64,000 nt of DNA. It comes from DATCLS01 sp035265325 (GTDB lineage Bacteria; Actinomycetota; Acidimicrobiia; Acidimicrobiales; VFJN01). Position numbers and translations under genes: made by a program. Under the pieces are notes generated by a model. It searched no databases, was not told where the DNA came from, and was given only the letters and a program-made list of their open reading frames with translations. Location: contig DATFOS010000177.1 in NCBI GenBank assembly GCA_035265325.1, positions 55,989 to 119,988 of the forward strand. Reading direction: 5' to 3'. Shown here piece by piece: positions 31,842-40,070 of the stretch; position 1 is the stretch's first letter; every line of letters begins with the position of its first letter.

Positions 31842-33260
31842 ATGGGGTCCACTTCGCCTGAGCTGTTCGTCGCCCTCGACCGGTCGCGGCCTCGCGGGCT
31901 GCGGGCGCAGGTCGAGGAGGGCCTACGGTCCGCCATCCGCGACGGGCGGCTCGTGCCGGGCGTGCGGCTGCCGTCCAGCCGGGCGCTCGCCGCCGACCTC
32001 GGCGTGACCCGCGGCGTGGTCGTCGACGCCTACGACCAGCTGGCCGCCGAGGGGTACGTGACCACCGTCCAGGGGTCCGGGACCGTGGTCAACGACATCG
32101 CCGCCCTCGAGGGACGGGCGGCGCCGGGCCGGCCCGGCCCCGACGGCGCCGCCGCAGCGGCGCCGGCGCCGGCGCTCACCCACGACTTCCGGTCCGGCCT
32201 GCCGGACCTGGGGCTGTTCCCCCGCAACGCCTGGGTCCGGGCGACGAAGGCCGCCATGGCCACGATGCCGGACGCCGAGCTGGGCTACGTCGCCACGGGC
32301 GGGCTCCCGCGGCTGCGCCACGCCGTCGCCGCCTACCTGGGCCGCGTGCGGGGCGTCGCGTGCTCCCCCGACCACGTGGTGGTGACCAACGGGTTCGCCC
32401 ACGGGTTCAGCCTGGTCCTGCGGGCGCTGGTCGACGGCGGCCACCGCGACGTCGCCCTGGAGGTCCCCGGCTACGCCGACCCCCGCGAGCAGGTGACGTT
32501 CGCCGGCGCCAGCGTCCACCGGGTGCCCGTGGACGGCGAGGGCATCCGGGTCGACGAGCTGGCGCGCACCCCGGCGGACGTCGCCGTCGTGACGCCCGCC
32601 CACCAGTCCCCGACGGGCGTCGTGATGTCCCCGCCGCGGCGCCGGCAGCTGGTCGAGTGGGCCCGCGCCACGAGCGGGTTCGTCGTCGAGGACGACTACG
32701 ACGCCGAGTACCGCTACGACCGCCAGCCCGTCGGCGCCCTCCAGGGAGTGGCGCCGGACCGGGTCGTGTACCACGGGACGCTGTCCAAGTCGCTGGCGCC
32801 CGGCATGCGGCTCGGCTGGCTGGTCGCGCCCGACGAGCTCGTGGACGAGGTGATCCGGGCCCGGCGGGTGACCGACCACATGACGGCGTCGCTGATCCAG
32901 GCGACGTTCGCCGAGTTCCTCGAGCGGGGCGACCTCGACCGCCACCTGCGCCGGTGCCGGCTCCTCTACAAGGAGCGGCGGGACGTCCTCGTCGCCACGC
33001 TCGACGAGGTCCTGCCGGGGTGCGTGGTGAGCGGGGTGTCCGCCGGCCTGCAGGCGTTCGTGACGCTGCCGCCGGGGTGGGACAGCGGCGAGGTGGTTCG
33101 CCGGGCCCGCCAGCGCGGCATCGGCGTGTACCAGGTCGACGACCCGGCGATGGACCCGGCCTGGAAGTCCCGCACGCTCCTCCTCGGCTACGGGACGCAG
33201 CGCCCCGAGCAGCTCCGGGAGGGCATCCGCCGCCTCGTGGCGGCCCAGGACGGCCGGTAG
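31842..33260 (+). CDS. MocR-family (GntR-HTH plus aminotransferase) regulator
   Basis: 472 residues. The N-terminal GntR winged helix (about 15-85) contains LPSSRALAADLGVTRGVVVDAYDQL and then YVTTVQGSGT. A linker leads to a fold-type I aminotransferase domain with VEDDYDAEYRYD and the PLP Lys in GTLSKSLAPGMRLGW. PdxR/GabR relatives sense PLP or an amino compound through this domain. No PLP-biosynthesis genes lie nearby, so targets are likely its own promoter and the two small genes divergent from it. ATG 31842 begins right after the operator. Confidence 0.93.
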   Translation: MGSTSPELFVALDRSRPRGLRAQVEEGLRSAIRDGRLVPGVRLPSSRALAADLGVTRGVVVDAYDQLAAEGYVTTVQGSGTVVNDIAALEGRAAPGRPGPDGAAAAAPAPALTHDFRSGLPDLGLFPRNAWVRATKAAMATMPDAELGYVATGGLPRLRHAVAAYLGRVRGVACSPDHVVVTNGFAHGFSLVLRALVDGGHRDVALEVPGYADPREQVTFAGASVHRVPVDGEGIRVDELARTPADVAVVTPAHQSPTGVVMSPPRRRQLVEWARATSGFVVEDDYDAEYRYDRQPVGALQGVAPDRVVYHGTLSKSLAPGMRLGWLVAPDELVDEVIRARRVTDHMTASLIQATFAEFLERGDLDRHLRRCRLLYKERRDVLVATLDEVLPGCVVSGVSAGLQAFVTLPPGWDSGEVVRRARQRGIGVYQVDDPAMDPAWKSRTLLLGYGTQRPEQLREGIRRLVAAQDGR

Positions 33261-33347
33261 CTCCGGGAAGACGGGATCGGTGACGCTGACCCACGGCTCG
33301 GTCCCGGTCACGCGGGGCATCGACGAGCCGAGCCCCGGGTGGGCCGG

Positions 33348-34973
33348 CTACGTCGCGGCGAGCGAGGACTCCAGGGTGGCCCGGATCGCCCTGTAGTCGA
33401 GCTTGCCGTTGGCGGCGCGGCTGGTGGACGGGACGGCCACGATGCGCCTCGGCACCTTGTAGTGCGCCCGCATGCCCTTGACGTGGGCGATCAGCTCGGC
33501 CTCGTCGAAGGCGGCCCCGTCCTCCAGCTCGACGACGGCGTGGACCGCCTCGCCGAAGCGGGGGTGCGGCAGGCCGACGACGGCGGCGTCCCGGACCGCG
33601 GGGTGCGTCTTCAGCGCCTCCTCGACCTCCTCCGGGTACACCTTCTCGCCGCCCGTGTTGATGCACTGGCTGCCCCGCCCCAGCAGGCGGATCGTGCCGT
33701 CGGCGTCGACCGTGGCGTAGTCGCCGGGGACCGAGTAGCGCACGCCGCCGATGACCGGGAACGTCTCGGCGGACTTCACCGGGTCGCCGTAGTAGCCCAC
33801 CGGGACCCGGCCGGCCATGGCGACGACGCCGACCTCGCCGGTCCCCGGCGCGACCGGGCGGCTGCGGTCCTCGGCCAGGACCACCGTGGACGCCCCGACG
33901 CGGAACGTCCCGGTCGTGGCCGAGCCCGAGTCGCCGGTGGACACCGAGTTGGCCATGCTGATCGCCTCGGACGAGCCCAGGCTGTCCACCAGGATCAGCC
34001 GCGGCCCGTGCCGCAGCATCCCCTCCTTGACCTCCTGCGACCACATCACGCCGGACGAGGTGATCAGGCGGAGCGAGGACAGGTCCCACCGCTCGGGCTC
34101 GGCGTCGAGGGCGGCCAGCAGCGGGCGGCAGAAGGCGTCGCCGACGATGGCGATCGACTTGGCGCGGGCGGACTGCACGAGGTCGAGCAGTTCGGTCGGG
34201 TCGAACGAGCGCCCGACCAGCGTGGCGATGCACCCACCGGACGAGAGGGCGCCGAACGACGAGACCATGCCGGTCCCGTGCATGAGCGGCGCCGCCGGGA
34301 TGTGCACCGGGCCGGGCTTCACCAGCATCCGGCGGACGTCGTCGAGCCCGCCGTCCTCCGGGTACCGGACGGCGGCGATGGCGTTGGTGACGGCGAACAT
34401 GTCGTCCTGCCGCCACATCACGCCCTTGGGCATGCCGGTGGTGCCGCCGGTGTAGATCAGCCACAGGTCGTCCGGGCTGCGGCCCCAGGGCGCCACCGTC
34501 CGCGCGCCCGGGGCGGCCGAGGCGGCCACCTCGTCGTACGGGTCCGCCCAGCCCGGGCAGGGGCCCGAGCCGTCGTCCACCCACAGCCAGCCCCGGACCT
34601 GGTCGACCCGGCCGGACGACCGCAGCTCCTCGACGACCGGGGCGAACGTGCCGTGGAACATCACCGCGACGCAGCCGGCCGTGCCCCACAGGTAGGCCAG
34701 CTCGTCGGCGGCGTAGCGGTAGTTGGTGTTGACGGGCGCCACGCCGAGCTTGAAGCAGGCGAACGTGGCTTCGACGTACTCGTTGGACGAGTACAGGTAC
34801 TGGGCGGCGGTGTCGCCGCGGGCGGCGCCCAGCGACAGCAGCCAGGCGGCCACGCCGTCGGCGCGCCGGTCGAGCTCGGCCCAACTGCGCACCACGTCGC
34901 CGTGGCGGGCGGCGGGCGCGTCGGGGAGCGTCTCGGCGACCGTCTCCCACACCTCGGCGAAGTTCCAGGCCAT
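33348..34973 (-). CDS. Acyl-CoA synthetase (AMP-forming, FadD-like)
   Basis: 541 residues of the adenylate-forming superfamily. P-loop LIYTGGTTGMPKGVMW (about 170-185), motif VLAEDRS, adenylate-binding PGDYATVDADGTIRLLGRGS, and the C-terminal catalytic Lys in RAANGKLDYRAIR. The segment YTGGTTGMPKGVMWRQDDMF matches the sterol/fatty-acid FadD19/FadD17-like subgroup of actinobacteria. Expected reaction: carboxylate plus ATP and CoA to acyl-CoA. It lies 95 bp downstream of an alpha/beta hydrolase on the same strand. Confidence 0.94.
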   Translation of the reverse strand: MAWNFAEVWETVAETLPDAPAARHGDVVRSWAELDRRADGVAAWLLSLGAARGDTAAQYLYSSNEYVEATFACFKLGVAPVNTNYRYAADELAYLWGTAGCVAVMFHGTFAPVVEELRSSGRVDQVRGWLWVDDGSGPCPGWADPYDEVAASAAPGARTVAPWGRSPDDLWLIYTGGTTGMPKGVMWRQDDMFAVTNAIAAVRYPEDGGLDDVRRMLVKPGPVHIPAAPLMHGTGMVSSFGALSSGGCIATLVGRSFDPTELLDLVQSARAKSIAIVGDAFCRPLLAALDAEPERWDLSSLRLITSSGVMWSQEVKEGMLRHGPRLILVDSLGSSEAISMANSVSTGDSGSATTGTFRVGASTVVLAEDRSRPVAPGTGEVGVVAMAGRVPVGYYGDPVKSAETFPVIGGVRYSVPGDYATVDADGTIRLLGRGSQCINTGGEKVYPEEVEEALKTHPAVRDAAVVGLPHPRFGEAVHAVVELEDGAAFDEAELIAHVKGMRAHYKVPRRIVAVPSTSRAANGKLDYRAIRATLESSLAAT

Positions 34974-35068
34974 TCGTCGGTCCCCCGTCAGCTCGTCCCG
35001 CGCCGGTGCGCCGATCCCCAGGATGCCCCAGCCGGCGGGATGTACGCCTTGCGGACGGCGTCCGTCGG

Positions 35069-35956
35069 TCAGGCCGGCGGGTGGGCGGCCCAGTGCCGGC
35101 GGAGGTGCGGGATCAGGTCACCGGGGCGCTCGTCGGGGAAGAAGAGCTTGGCCCCCGGCACCTCGACGACCTCCGTCACGCCGGGGATCGTGTCCCGCAG
35201 CCAGTAGGCCCACGACACGTCGAAGAACTCGTCGCCGGTGCCCCACACGACGAGCGTGGGCACGGTGAGCTCCTTCAGGGCCGGCTCGACGTCCAGCAGG
35301 TCGCGGGGGTCGAGCGCCAGGAGCACGTGCTCGAACCGGAGGGCCGCCTGGGGCGTGCCGAGCACGGGCGTCAGGTACGCCCGTAGCATCTCGTCGGACA
35401 GCTGGTCGGGGTGTTCGTAGCCGGCGCCCAGCCCGCCGGCCCGCATCAGTGCGGGGTCGGCGAGGACCGCCTCGGCCGTGGCCGCCAGGGCGCCCTGCCG
35501 GGCCATCTCGATGACCGGGGCGAATGCCTCCGGGGGGATGTTGTCGTGGGTGTCGCAGTTCGTCAGCGTGAACGTGCGCAGGCGCTCGGGGTGCCGGGCG
35601 GCGACGACCTGGGCGACCGCGCCGCCCGTGTCGTTGGCCACGAGGTCGACCGGGCCGAGGCCGCCGCCTCCCGCCCCGTCGAGCGCCTCGTACAGGGCCT
35701 CGACGACCTCGGCGAGTCCGCGGAGGGAGAAGTCCTGGTCGGGGCCCGCCGGCGTCCGCCCGTGGAGCGGGAGGTCGGGGGCGATGCACCGGCGCACGTC
35801 CCGCACGCCGTCGATCACACCACGCCACAGGTAGGCGTTGGTGCCCACCCCGTGGACGAAGAGGGCCGGCGGCCCCTCCCCCACGTCGACGTAGCTGACG
35901 CGGCCGAGGCGCGTCTCGATCGTGTGCCGGTGCGCGTCGAAGTCGGCGAGTTCCAT
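35069..35956 (-). CDS. Alpha/beta hydrolase with Asp nucleophile (dehalogenase/epoxide hydrolase-like)
   Basis: 295 residues from ATG 35956, behind a GGAGG site. Oxyanion region FVHGVGTNAYLWR. The nucleophile elbow reads VANDTGG, with Asp where esterases carry Ser. That arrangement is known in haloalkane dehalogenases and epoxide hydrolases, where the Asp forms a covalent ester. The late acid/His region is GTGDEFFDVSWAYWL, with the final His expected near PHLRRHW. It is divergent from a TetR gene across a gap with two operators, so expression is probably induced by its substrate. Dehalogenase versus esterase-like activity cannot be decided. Confidence 0.88.
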   Translation of the reverse strand: MELADFDAHRHTIETRLGRVSYVDVGEGPPALFVHGVGTNAYLWRGVIDGVRDVRRCIAPDLPLHGRTPAGPDQDFSLRGLAEVVEALYEALDGAGGGGLGPVDLVANDTGGAVAQVVAARHPERLRTFTLTNCDTHDNIPPEAFAPVIEMARQGALAATAEAVLADPALMRAGGLGAGYEHPDQLSDEMLRAYLTPVLGTPQAALRFEHVLLALDPRDLLDVEPALKELTVPTLVVWGTGDEFFDVSWAYWLRDTIPGVTEVVEVPGAKLFFPDERPGDLIPHLRRHWAAHPPA

Positions 35957-36009
35957 GGGTCCTCCCCTGGGCCGGGCCTCCCGGGATACCGTCACGGCGT
36001 CCCCGGAGC

Positions 36010-36058
36010 AGACCGACTGTCGGTCTGATGTCATTGGTAGCAGACCGACAGTCGGTCG
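36010..36058. promoter_or_regulatory. Twin TetR operators
   Basis: Two copies of AGACCGAC-N-GTCGGTC(T): 36010-36026 is a perfect 17-bp palindrome and 36042-36058 differs by one end base. Centres are 32 bp apart, about three helix turns, allowing two repressor dimers on one face. The second lies 15 bp before the TetR start codon. Confidence 0.88.
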
Positions 36059-36073
36059 GTAAAGGAGGAAACG

Positions 36074-36658
36074 GTGAACAAGCGCGTCGAGCGCGGACGG
36101 TCCACCCGCGGGCAGCTGGTCGCCATCGCCACACGCCTGTTCGGCGAACGGGGCTACGAGGGGGCGTCGATCGAGGCGGTCCTGCGGGAGTCCGGGCTGA
36201 GCCGCGGGGCGCTCTATCACCACTTCGCCGACAAGAAGGCTCTGTTCGAGGCGGTGCTGGAGGCGGTGGAGGCCGACGCCGCCCGGCGCACGATGGAGGC
36301 CGCCGCCGGGCTGGCCGACCCGGCCGAGGCGCTGCGGGCCGGCTGCCAGGCGTGGGTCCGCATCGCCGGCGAGCCGGAGGTCCGCCGCATCGTGCTCATC
36401 GACGCCCCCGGGGTCGTCGGCTGGGCGCGCTGGCGCGAGCTCGACGAGGAGTACGGCTTCGGTGCACTGAAGGCGGGGCTCGTGGCGATCGCGGCGGCCG
36501 GCCGCCTCGACGCCGACCTCGTCGACCTGTTCGCCCACATGATCCTGGCGGCACTCAACGAGATCGCCCTGGTCGTGGCCCAGTCCCCCGACCCCGCCGA
36601 GGCGACCCGCCGCGGCCAGTCCGCCGTCGACCAACTCCTGGCCAAGTTCCTCGGCTGA
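36074..36658 (+). CDS. TetR-family transcriptional repressor
   Basis: 194 residues from GTG 36074 with an AAAGGAGG ribosome site. The N-terminal helix-turn-helix reads RGYEGASIEAVLRESGLSRG, then ALYHHFADKKALFEAVL. The C-terminal ligand domain (TMEAAAGLADPAEALRAGCQ, HMILAALNEIALVVAQ) is of the TetR_C type. Twin palindromes lie just upstream and in front of the divergent hydrolase gene. It should repress both and be released by a hydrophobic small molecule. Confidence 0.94.
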   Translation: MNKRVERGRSTRGQLVAIATRLFGERGYEGASIEAVLRESGLSRGALYHHFADKKALFEAVLEAVEADAARRTMEAAAGLADPAEALRAGCQAWVRIAGEPEVRRIVLIDAPGVVGWARWRELDEEYGFGALKAGLVAIAAAGRLDADLVDLFAHMILAALNEIALVVAQSPDPAEATRRGQSAVDQLLAKFLG

Positions 36659-36725
36659 CGGTGAGGACGTGACCCGTCGCTGCCCGGCGTCGCGACGCGT
36701 GGGACGATGGGCCGGCGGCCCGACG

Positions 36726-37199
36726 ATGGGGGGCAGGGGGGTGCTGGTGGCGACCGTGGACGTGTCGAACGAGATCGGCATCGATCGACCGGTCGACGCA
36801 GTCGCGGCCTACGCCGTCGACCCGGACAACGCACCCCGGTGGTACGCCAACATCCGGTCCGTCCGGTGGGTGACGCCACCGCCCCTGGCCGTCGGGACCC
36901 GCCTGGAGTTCGTCGCCCGATTCGTCGGGCGGACGTTGACCTACACCTACGAGGTCACCGAGCTCGTCGCCGGCGAGCGGATGCTGATGCGCACCGCCGA
37001 GGGGCCGTTCCCGATGGAGACCACGTACTCGTGGAGGGCGGCGAGCCCGCGAACAACCATGATGACGCTGCGCAACCGGGGCCGGCCGACCGGCTTCCCG
37101 GCCCTCGTCGCGCCGTTCATGGCGGCGGCGGTCGGACGGGCCAACCGGAAGGACCTGCGCAAGCTGAAGGCCCTCCTCGAGGCGCCCGACCACGAGTGA
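36726..37199 (+). CDS. SRPBCC-family (START-like) protein
   Basis: A helix-grip protein of about 157 residues: VDVSNEIGIDRPVDAVAAY at the start, then DPDNAPRWYANIRSVRWVT, and GTRLEFVARFVGRTLTYTYE as the central strands. The long C-terminal helix AAAVGRANRKDLRKLKALLE closes a hydrophobic cavity. Starts at 36669, 36726, 36741 and 36747 are all in frame; 36726 is the only ATG. Family members bind lipids or polyketides, or serve as polyketide cyclases. It is 67 bp after the TetR gene, probably the same transcript. Confidence 0.85.
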   Translation: MGGRGVLVATVDVSNEIGIDRPVDAVAAYAVDPDNAPRWYANIRSVRWVTPPPLAVGTRLEFVARFVGRTLTYTYEVTELVAGERMLMRTAEGPFPMETTYSWRAASPRTTMMTLRNRGRPTGFPALVAPFMAAAVGRANRKDLRKLKALLEAPDHE

Positions 37200-37326
37200 C
37201 CGGAACGCTCGAGGGCGGCGCCCTGCCGTCGTCGCGGTGCGAGGGGCGGACATCTGTCGCCCGCCGGGCGGAGGCGGGCACGGGCACCCTTGGGAACCGA
37301 ACGTCAGCGACCCGTCGTCCTCGATC

Positions 37327-38085
37327 GTGGCCGTCGACGTTCGCGTGCCGGAGCCGGCGGACTCATCGGCCTACGGTGCCGCCGTGGACATCCTCCGGCG
37401 TGCCGAGGTGCTGTGGGACACCGTCGGCGACCCGGACGCCTTCCCGTTCGCGCTGCCGGCCGTCCGGGGGCTGGACGGGCTCGGGTTCCCGACGCCGGTG
37501 ACCTTCCTCGTGGGCGAGAACGGCAGCGGCAAGTCGACCGTCGTCGAGGCCCTCGCCGCCGTGGCCGGGCTGAGCCCCGAGGGGGGCAACCGGGACATCC
37601 GGGTCGCCACCCGCGGCACCGAGTCGCCGCTGGCCGACCACCTGCGGCTGATCTTCGGGACGCGTCCCCGATCGGCGTTCTTCCTGCGCAGCGAGACGTT
37701 CTTCCACGTCGCCGGTGTCTACGCGGGGCTGCTCGGCCGGGGCGACCTCGGCGCCCGCTCCCATGGCGAGGCGGTGATCGACAGCGTCACGAGCGATCTC
37801 TTCACCGCGGGCGGGCTCTACCTCATGGACGAGCCCGAGGCCGGGTTGTCGTTCCTCGGCCAGCTGAAGCTGCTGCGCCAGGCCCACCAGCTCGTGGCCG
37901 GTGGCAGCCAGCTGGTGGCGGCCACCCACTCACCGATCCTGCTGGCGTTCCCCGGCGCCACGATCTACCAGCTGGACGACGACGGCATCCACCCCACCGC
38001 CTACGAGGACACGGACGCCTACCAGCTCACCCGCTCGTTCCTGGACGCGCCCGACCGCTTCCTGGCCCCGCTCCTCGAGGACTGA
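37327..38085 (+). CDS. Stand-alone AAA ATPase (ABC-type, COG3910-like)
   Basis: About 252 residues from GTG 37327; the frame is open from 37237. Walker A GENGSGKST, signature and Walker B GGLYLMDEPEAGLS, and switch His in AATHSPILLAFPGATIY. The small size without coiled coils matches predicted single-domain ATPases of COG3910. Biological role unknown. It ends 38 bp from a converging gene with a strong stem-loop between. Confidence 0.86.
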   Translation: MAVDVRVPEPADSSAYGAAVDILRRAEVLWDTVGDPDAFPFALPAVRGLDGLGFPTPVTFLVGENGSGKSTVVEALAAVAGLSPEGGNRDIRVATRGTESPLADHLRLIFGTRPRSAFFLRSETFFHVAGVYAGLLGRGDLGARSHGEAVIDSVTSDLFTAGGLYLMDEPEAGLSFLGQLKLLRQAHQLVAGGSQLVAATHSPILLAFPGATIYQLDDDGIHPTAYEDTDAYQLTRSFLDAPDRFLAPLLED

Positions 38086-38112
38086 CCCGGCGGCGCCACC
38101 AGCGCCGCCGGG
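38086..38112. terminator. Strong bidirectional terminator stem-loop
   Basis: CCCGGCGGCGC-CACCA-GCGCCGCCGGG is a perfect 11-bp stem between the converging AAA ATPase gene and the Rho_N-domain gene. Confidence 0.78.
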
Positions 38113-38122
38113 CGGGCAGCGC

Positions 38123-38716
38123 TCAGCCGTCCTCGCGGTCGGGGGACTCGAGGCGGAAGAAGTTGCTGGGGACGCCGTCGCTCCGCTCCTCCTGGTAGAT
38201 GAAGTTGAGGCGGCGCTTGTCGAAGGTGTCGAACCACTCGTCCCAGCTGACCTCGCGCAGCTTCTCGTCCTTGTCGCCGAAGTCGAAGCGGAGCACGCCG
38301 AGGTGGTCGCCGTGCTCGGTGCCCTCGACGGTCGCCGGGACGCCGCCGCGGCTCTCCGCCCACTGGCGGATCACGTCGTGGTGCGTGGTCACGAGGCTGC
38401 GGCCCTGGCGCTCGGGCTCGTCGTCGGTCGAGGTCACCTCCTGCGAGTACTTCAGGGACCGGGACGTGTCCGGGCCGGTACGCACGTGGCCGTCGTCGGG
38501 ACCCGCTCCCTCGGAGCCGCTCGACCCGGAGGACGACGATCCGCCCGAGGACGAGCCGACGAGGGCGTCGACCAGCTCATCCTTGCGCATGTCGGACTGG
38601 CCCGCGACGCCCGCGTCCCGGGCCATGGCGTGCAGTTCGTCGACCTTCTTCGAGCGGAGCTCGGTCTCGCTGACGCCCGGCGTGTTCGGTGTCTGGTTAC
38701 CTGGTTTCTCGGCCAT
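38123..38716 (-). CDS. Rho_N-domain (SAP-like) protein with unrecognised C-terminal domain
   Basis: 197 residues. After a short tail, TELRSKKVDELHAMARDAGV and RKDELVDALV form the Rho N-terminal/SAP-like helical domain that binds nucleic acids. A Gly/Ser linker follows. The C-terminal domain contains HHDVIRQWAESRGGVPATVE, DHLGVLRFDFGDKDEKLREV and RRLNFIYQEE. The RGGVPATVEGT segment is seen in small stress-related proteins of bacteria, but function is not known. It probably acts as a DNA- or RNA-associated factor. Confidence 0.82.
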   Translation of the reverse strand: MAEKPGNQTPNTPGVSETELRSKKVDELHAMARDAGVAGQSDMRKDELVDALVGSSSGGSSSSGSSGSEGAGPDDGHVRTGPDTSRSLKYSQEVTSTDDEPERQGRSLVTTHHDVIRQWAESRGGVPATVEGTEHGDHLGVLRFDFGDKDEKLREVSWDEWFDTFDKRRLNFIYQEERSDGVPSNFFRLESPDREDG

Positions 38717-38789
38717 GGCCGCGTGCTACCCCGCCATCGCCAGGCGTCACATGTCCGTGCGGCGAGACCCCTTCCGGCGGCCGCGGACG

Positions 38790-40070
38790 TCAGCCGGCGA
38801 CCGTGATGTCGTGGGTGGCGGCCCACTGGGTGACGTCGCGTCGCTGGATGGCCGCCGCCATCAGCTCGGGGAACAGGTCGGGGGTGCAGGCGAAGGCGGG
38901 CGCGCCCAGTTCGGTGAGGGCGGCGGCGTTCCCGGCGTCGAAGGACGGCGCCCCGTCGTCGGACAGCGCCAGCAGCACCACCACCTGCACGCCGGCCGCC
39001 ACCAGGTCGCCGACGCGCCGCAGCAGCTCGTCACGGACCCCGCCCTCGTGCAGGTCGCTGATCAGCACGAGGATCGTGTCCTCCGGCCGGGTCACCTGGC
39101 CGGCGCAGTAGCCGAGCGCGCCGGCGATGTCGGTCCCCCCACCGAGCTGGACGCCGAACAGCAACTCGACCGGGTCGTCGAGCGCGCCGGTGAGGTCGAC
39201 GACCGACGTGTCGAACACGACGAGCCGGGTCCGCAGCGAGCGCATCGACGCCATCACGGCCCCGAACACCGAGCTGTAGACGACCGACGACGCCATCGAC
39301 CCGGACTGGTCGACGCAGAGGATCACCTCGCGCAGGACCTGCGGCGCCTTGCGGCCGAGGCCGACGAGCCGCTCGGGGATCACGGTCCGCCGGTCCGGCT
39401 GGTAGTGACGCAGGTTGGCCTGGATCGTGCGGTGCCAGTCGATGTCGCCGTGGCGCGGCCGGCGCGTGCGGGCGGCGCGGTTGAGCGCACCGGCGATCGC
39501 CTGGCGGGTGGGCGGCTCCAGCCGGCGCTCCAGGTCGTCAGTGACCTGGCGGACCACGGCCCGGGCCGTCTCGCGCGAACGCTCGGGTATGGCCCGGTTG
39601 AGCGCCAGAAGCGTCCCGACCAGGTGGACGTCGGGCTGGACGGCGTCGAGCATCTCGGGTTCGAGCAGCAGCTCGCGCAGCCCGAGACGCACCATGGCGT
39701 CGCGCTGCATGACCTGCACCACGCTGGACGGGAAGTAGGTGCGGATGTCGCCGAGCCAGCGGGCCACCCTCGGCGACGAGCCGGCCAGGCCACCACGCCG
39801 GGCCCCGTCCCCGCCCCGGCCGGCGTCGCCGCCGTAGAGCTGCTCAAGTGTGCCGTCCCGGCCGATGTCGCCGCCGTCGAGGTCGACGCCGGTGCCGTCC
39901 GCCTCGTCACCGCCGAGGACCAGCCGCCACCGCCGCATCCGCTCGGCGGCGATCGCCGGGGTCGTCGCCCGCCGCCGCCCGGGGACGGCGTCGGCGTCGC
40001 CGGCCGCGCCGCCGCCCCGGCCCGGCGGGGCGGTCGGAGCGTTCGTCCGGTCGGGGTGGTCGTCAGGCAC
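38790..40070 (-). CDS. VWA-domain protein (CoxE-like) of the SWIM-MoxR module
   Basis: 426 residues. An N-terminal Gly/Asp/Arg-rich region of about 100 residues is followed by a helical CoxE-like part (RDAMVRLGLRELLLEPEML). The C-terminal von Willebrand A domain has MIDAS residues in DQSGS (254-258), Thr in GGGTD (about 313) and Asp in ISDLHEGG (339), so metal binding looks intact. The start overlaps the DUF5682 stop by 8 nt, making it the last gene of a five-gene operon. VWA proteins often act as substrate adaptors for MoxR AAA ATPases; that pairing is encoded here. Confidence 0.9.
   Translation of the reverse strand: MPDDHPDRTNAPTAPPGRGGGAAGDADAVPGRRRATTPAIAAERMRRWRLVLGGDEADGTGVDLDGGDIGRDGTLEQLYGGDAGRGGDGARRGGLAGSSPRVARWLGDIRTYFPSSVVQVMQRDAMVRLGLRELLLEPEMLDAVQPDVHLVGTLLALNRAIPERSRETARAVVRQVTDDLERRLEPPTRQAIAGALNRAARTRRPRHGDIDWHRTIQANLRHYQPDRRTVIPERLVGLGRKAPQVLREVILCVDQSGSMASSVVYSSVFGAVMASMRSLRTRLVVFDTSVVDLTGALDDPVELLFGVQLGGGTDIAGALGYCAGQVTRPEDTILVLISDLHEGGVRDELLRRVGDLVAAGVQVVVLLALSDDGAPSFDAGNAAALTELGAPAFACTPDLFPELMAAAIQRRDVTQWAATHDITVAG

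Noticed and set aside
33295..33334. Terminator between the MocR and acyl-CoA synthetase genes
   Set aside because: GGCTCGG/CCGAGCC arms are 26 nt apart; too weak to call.
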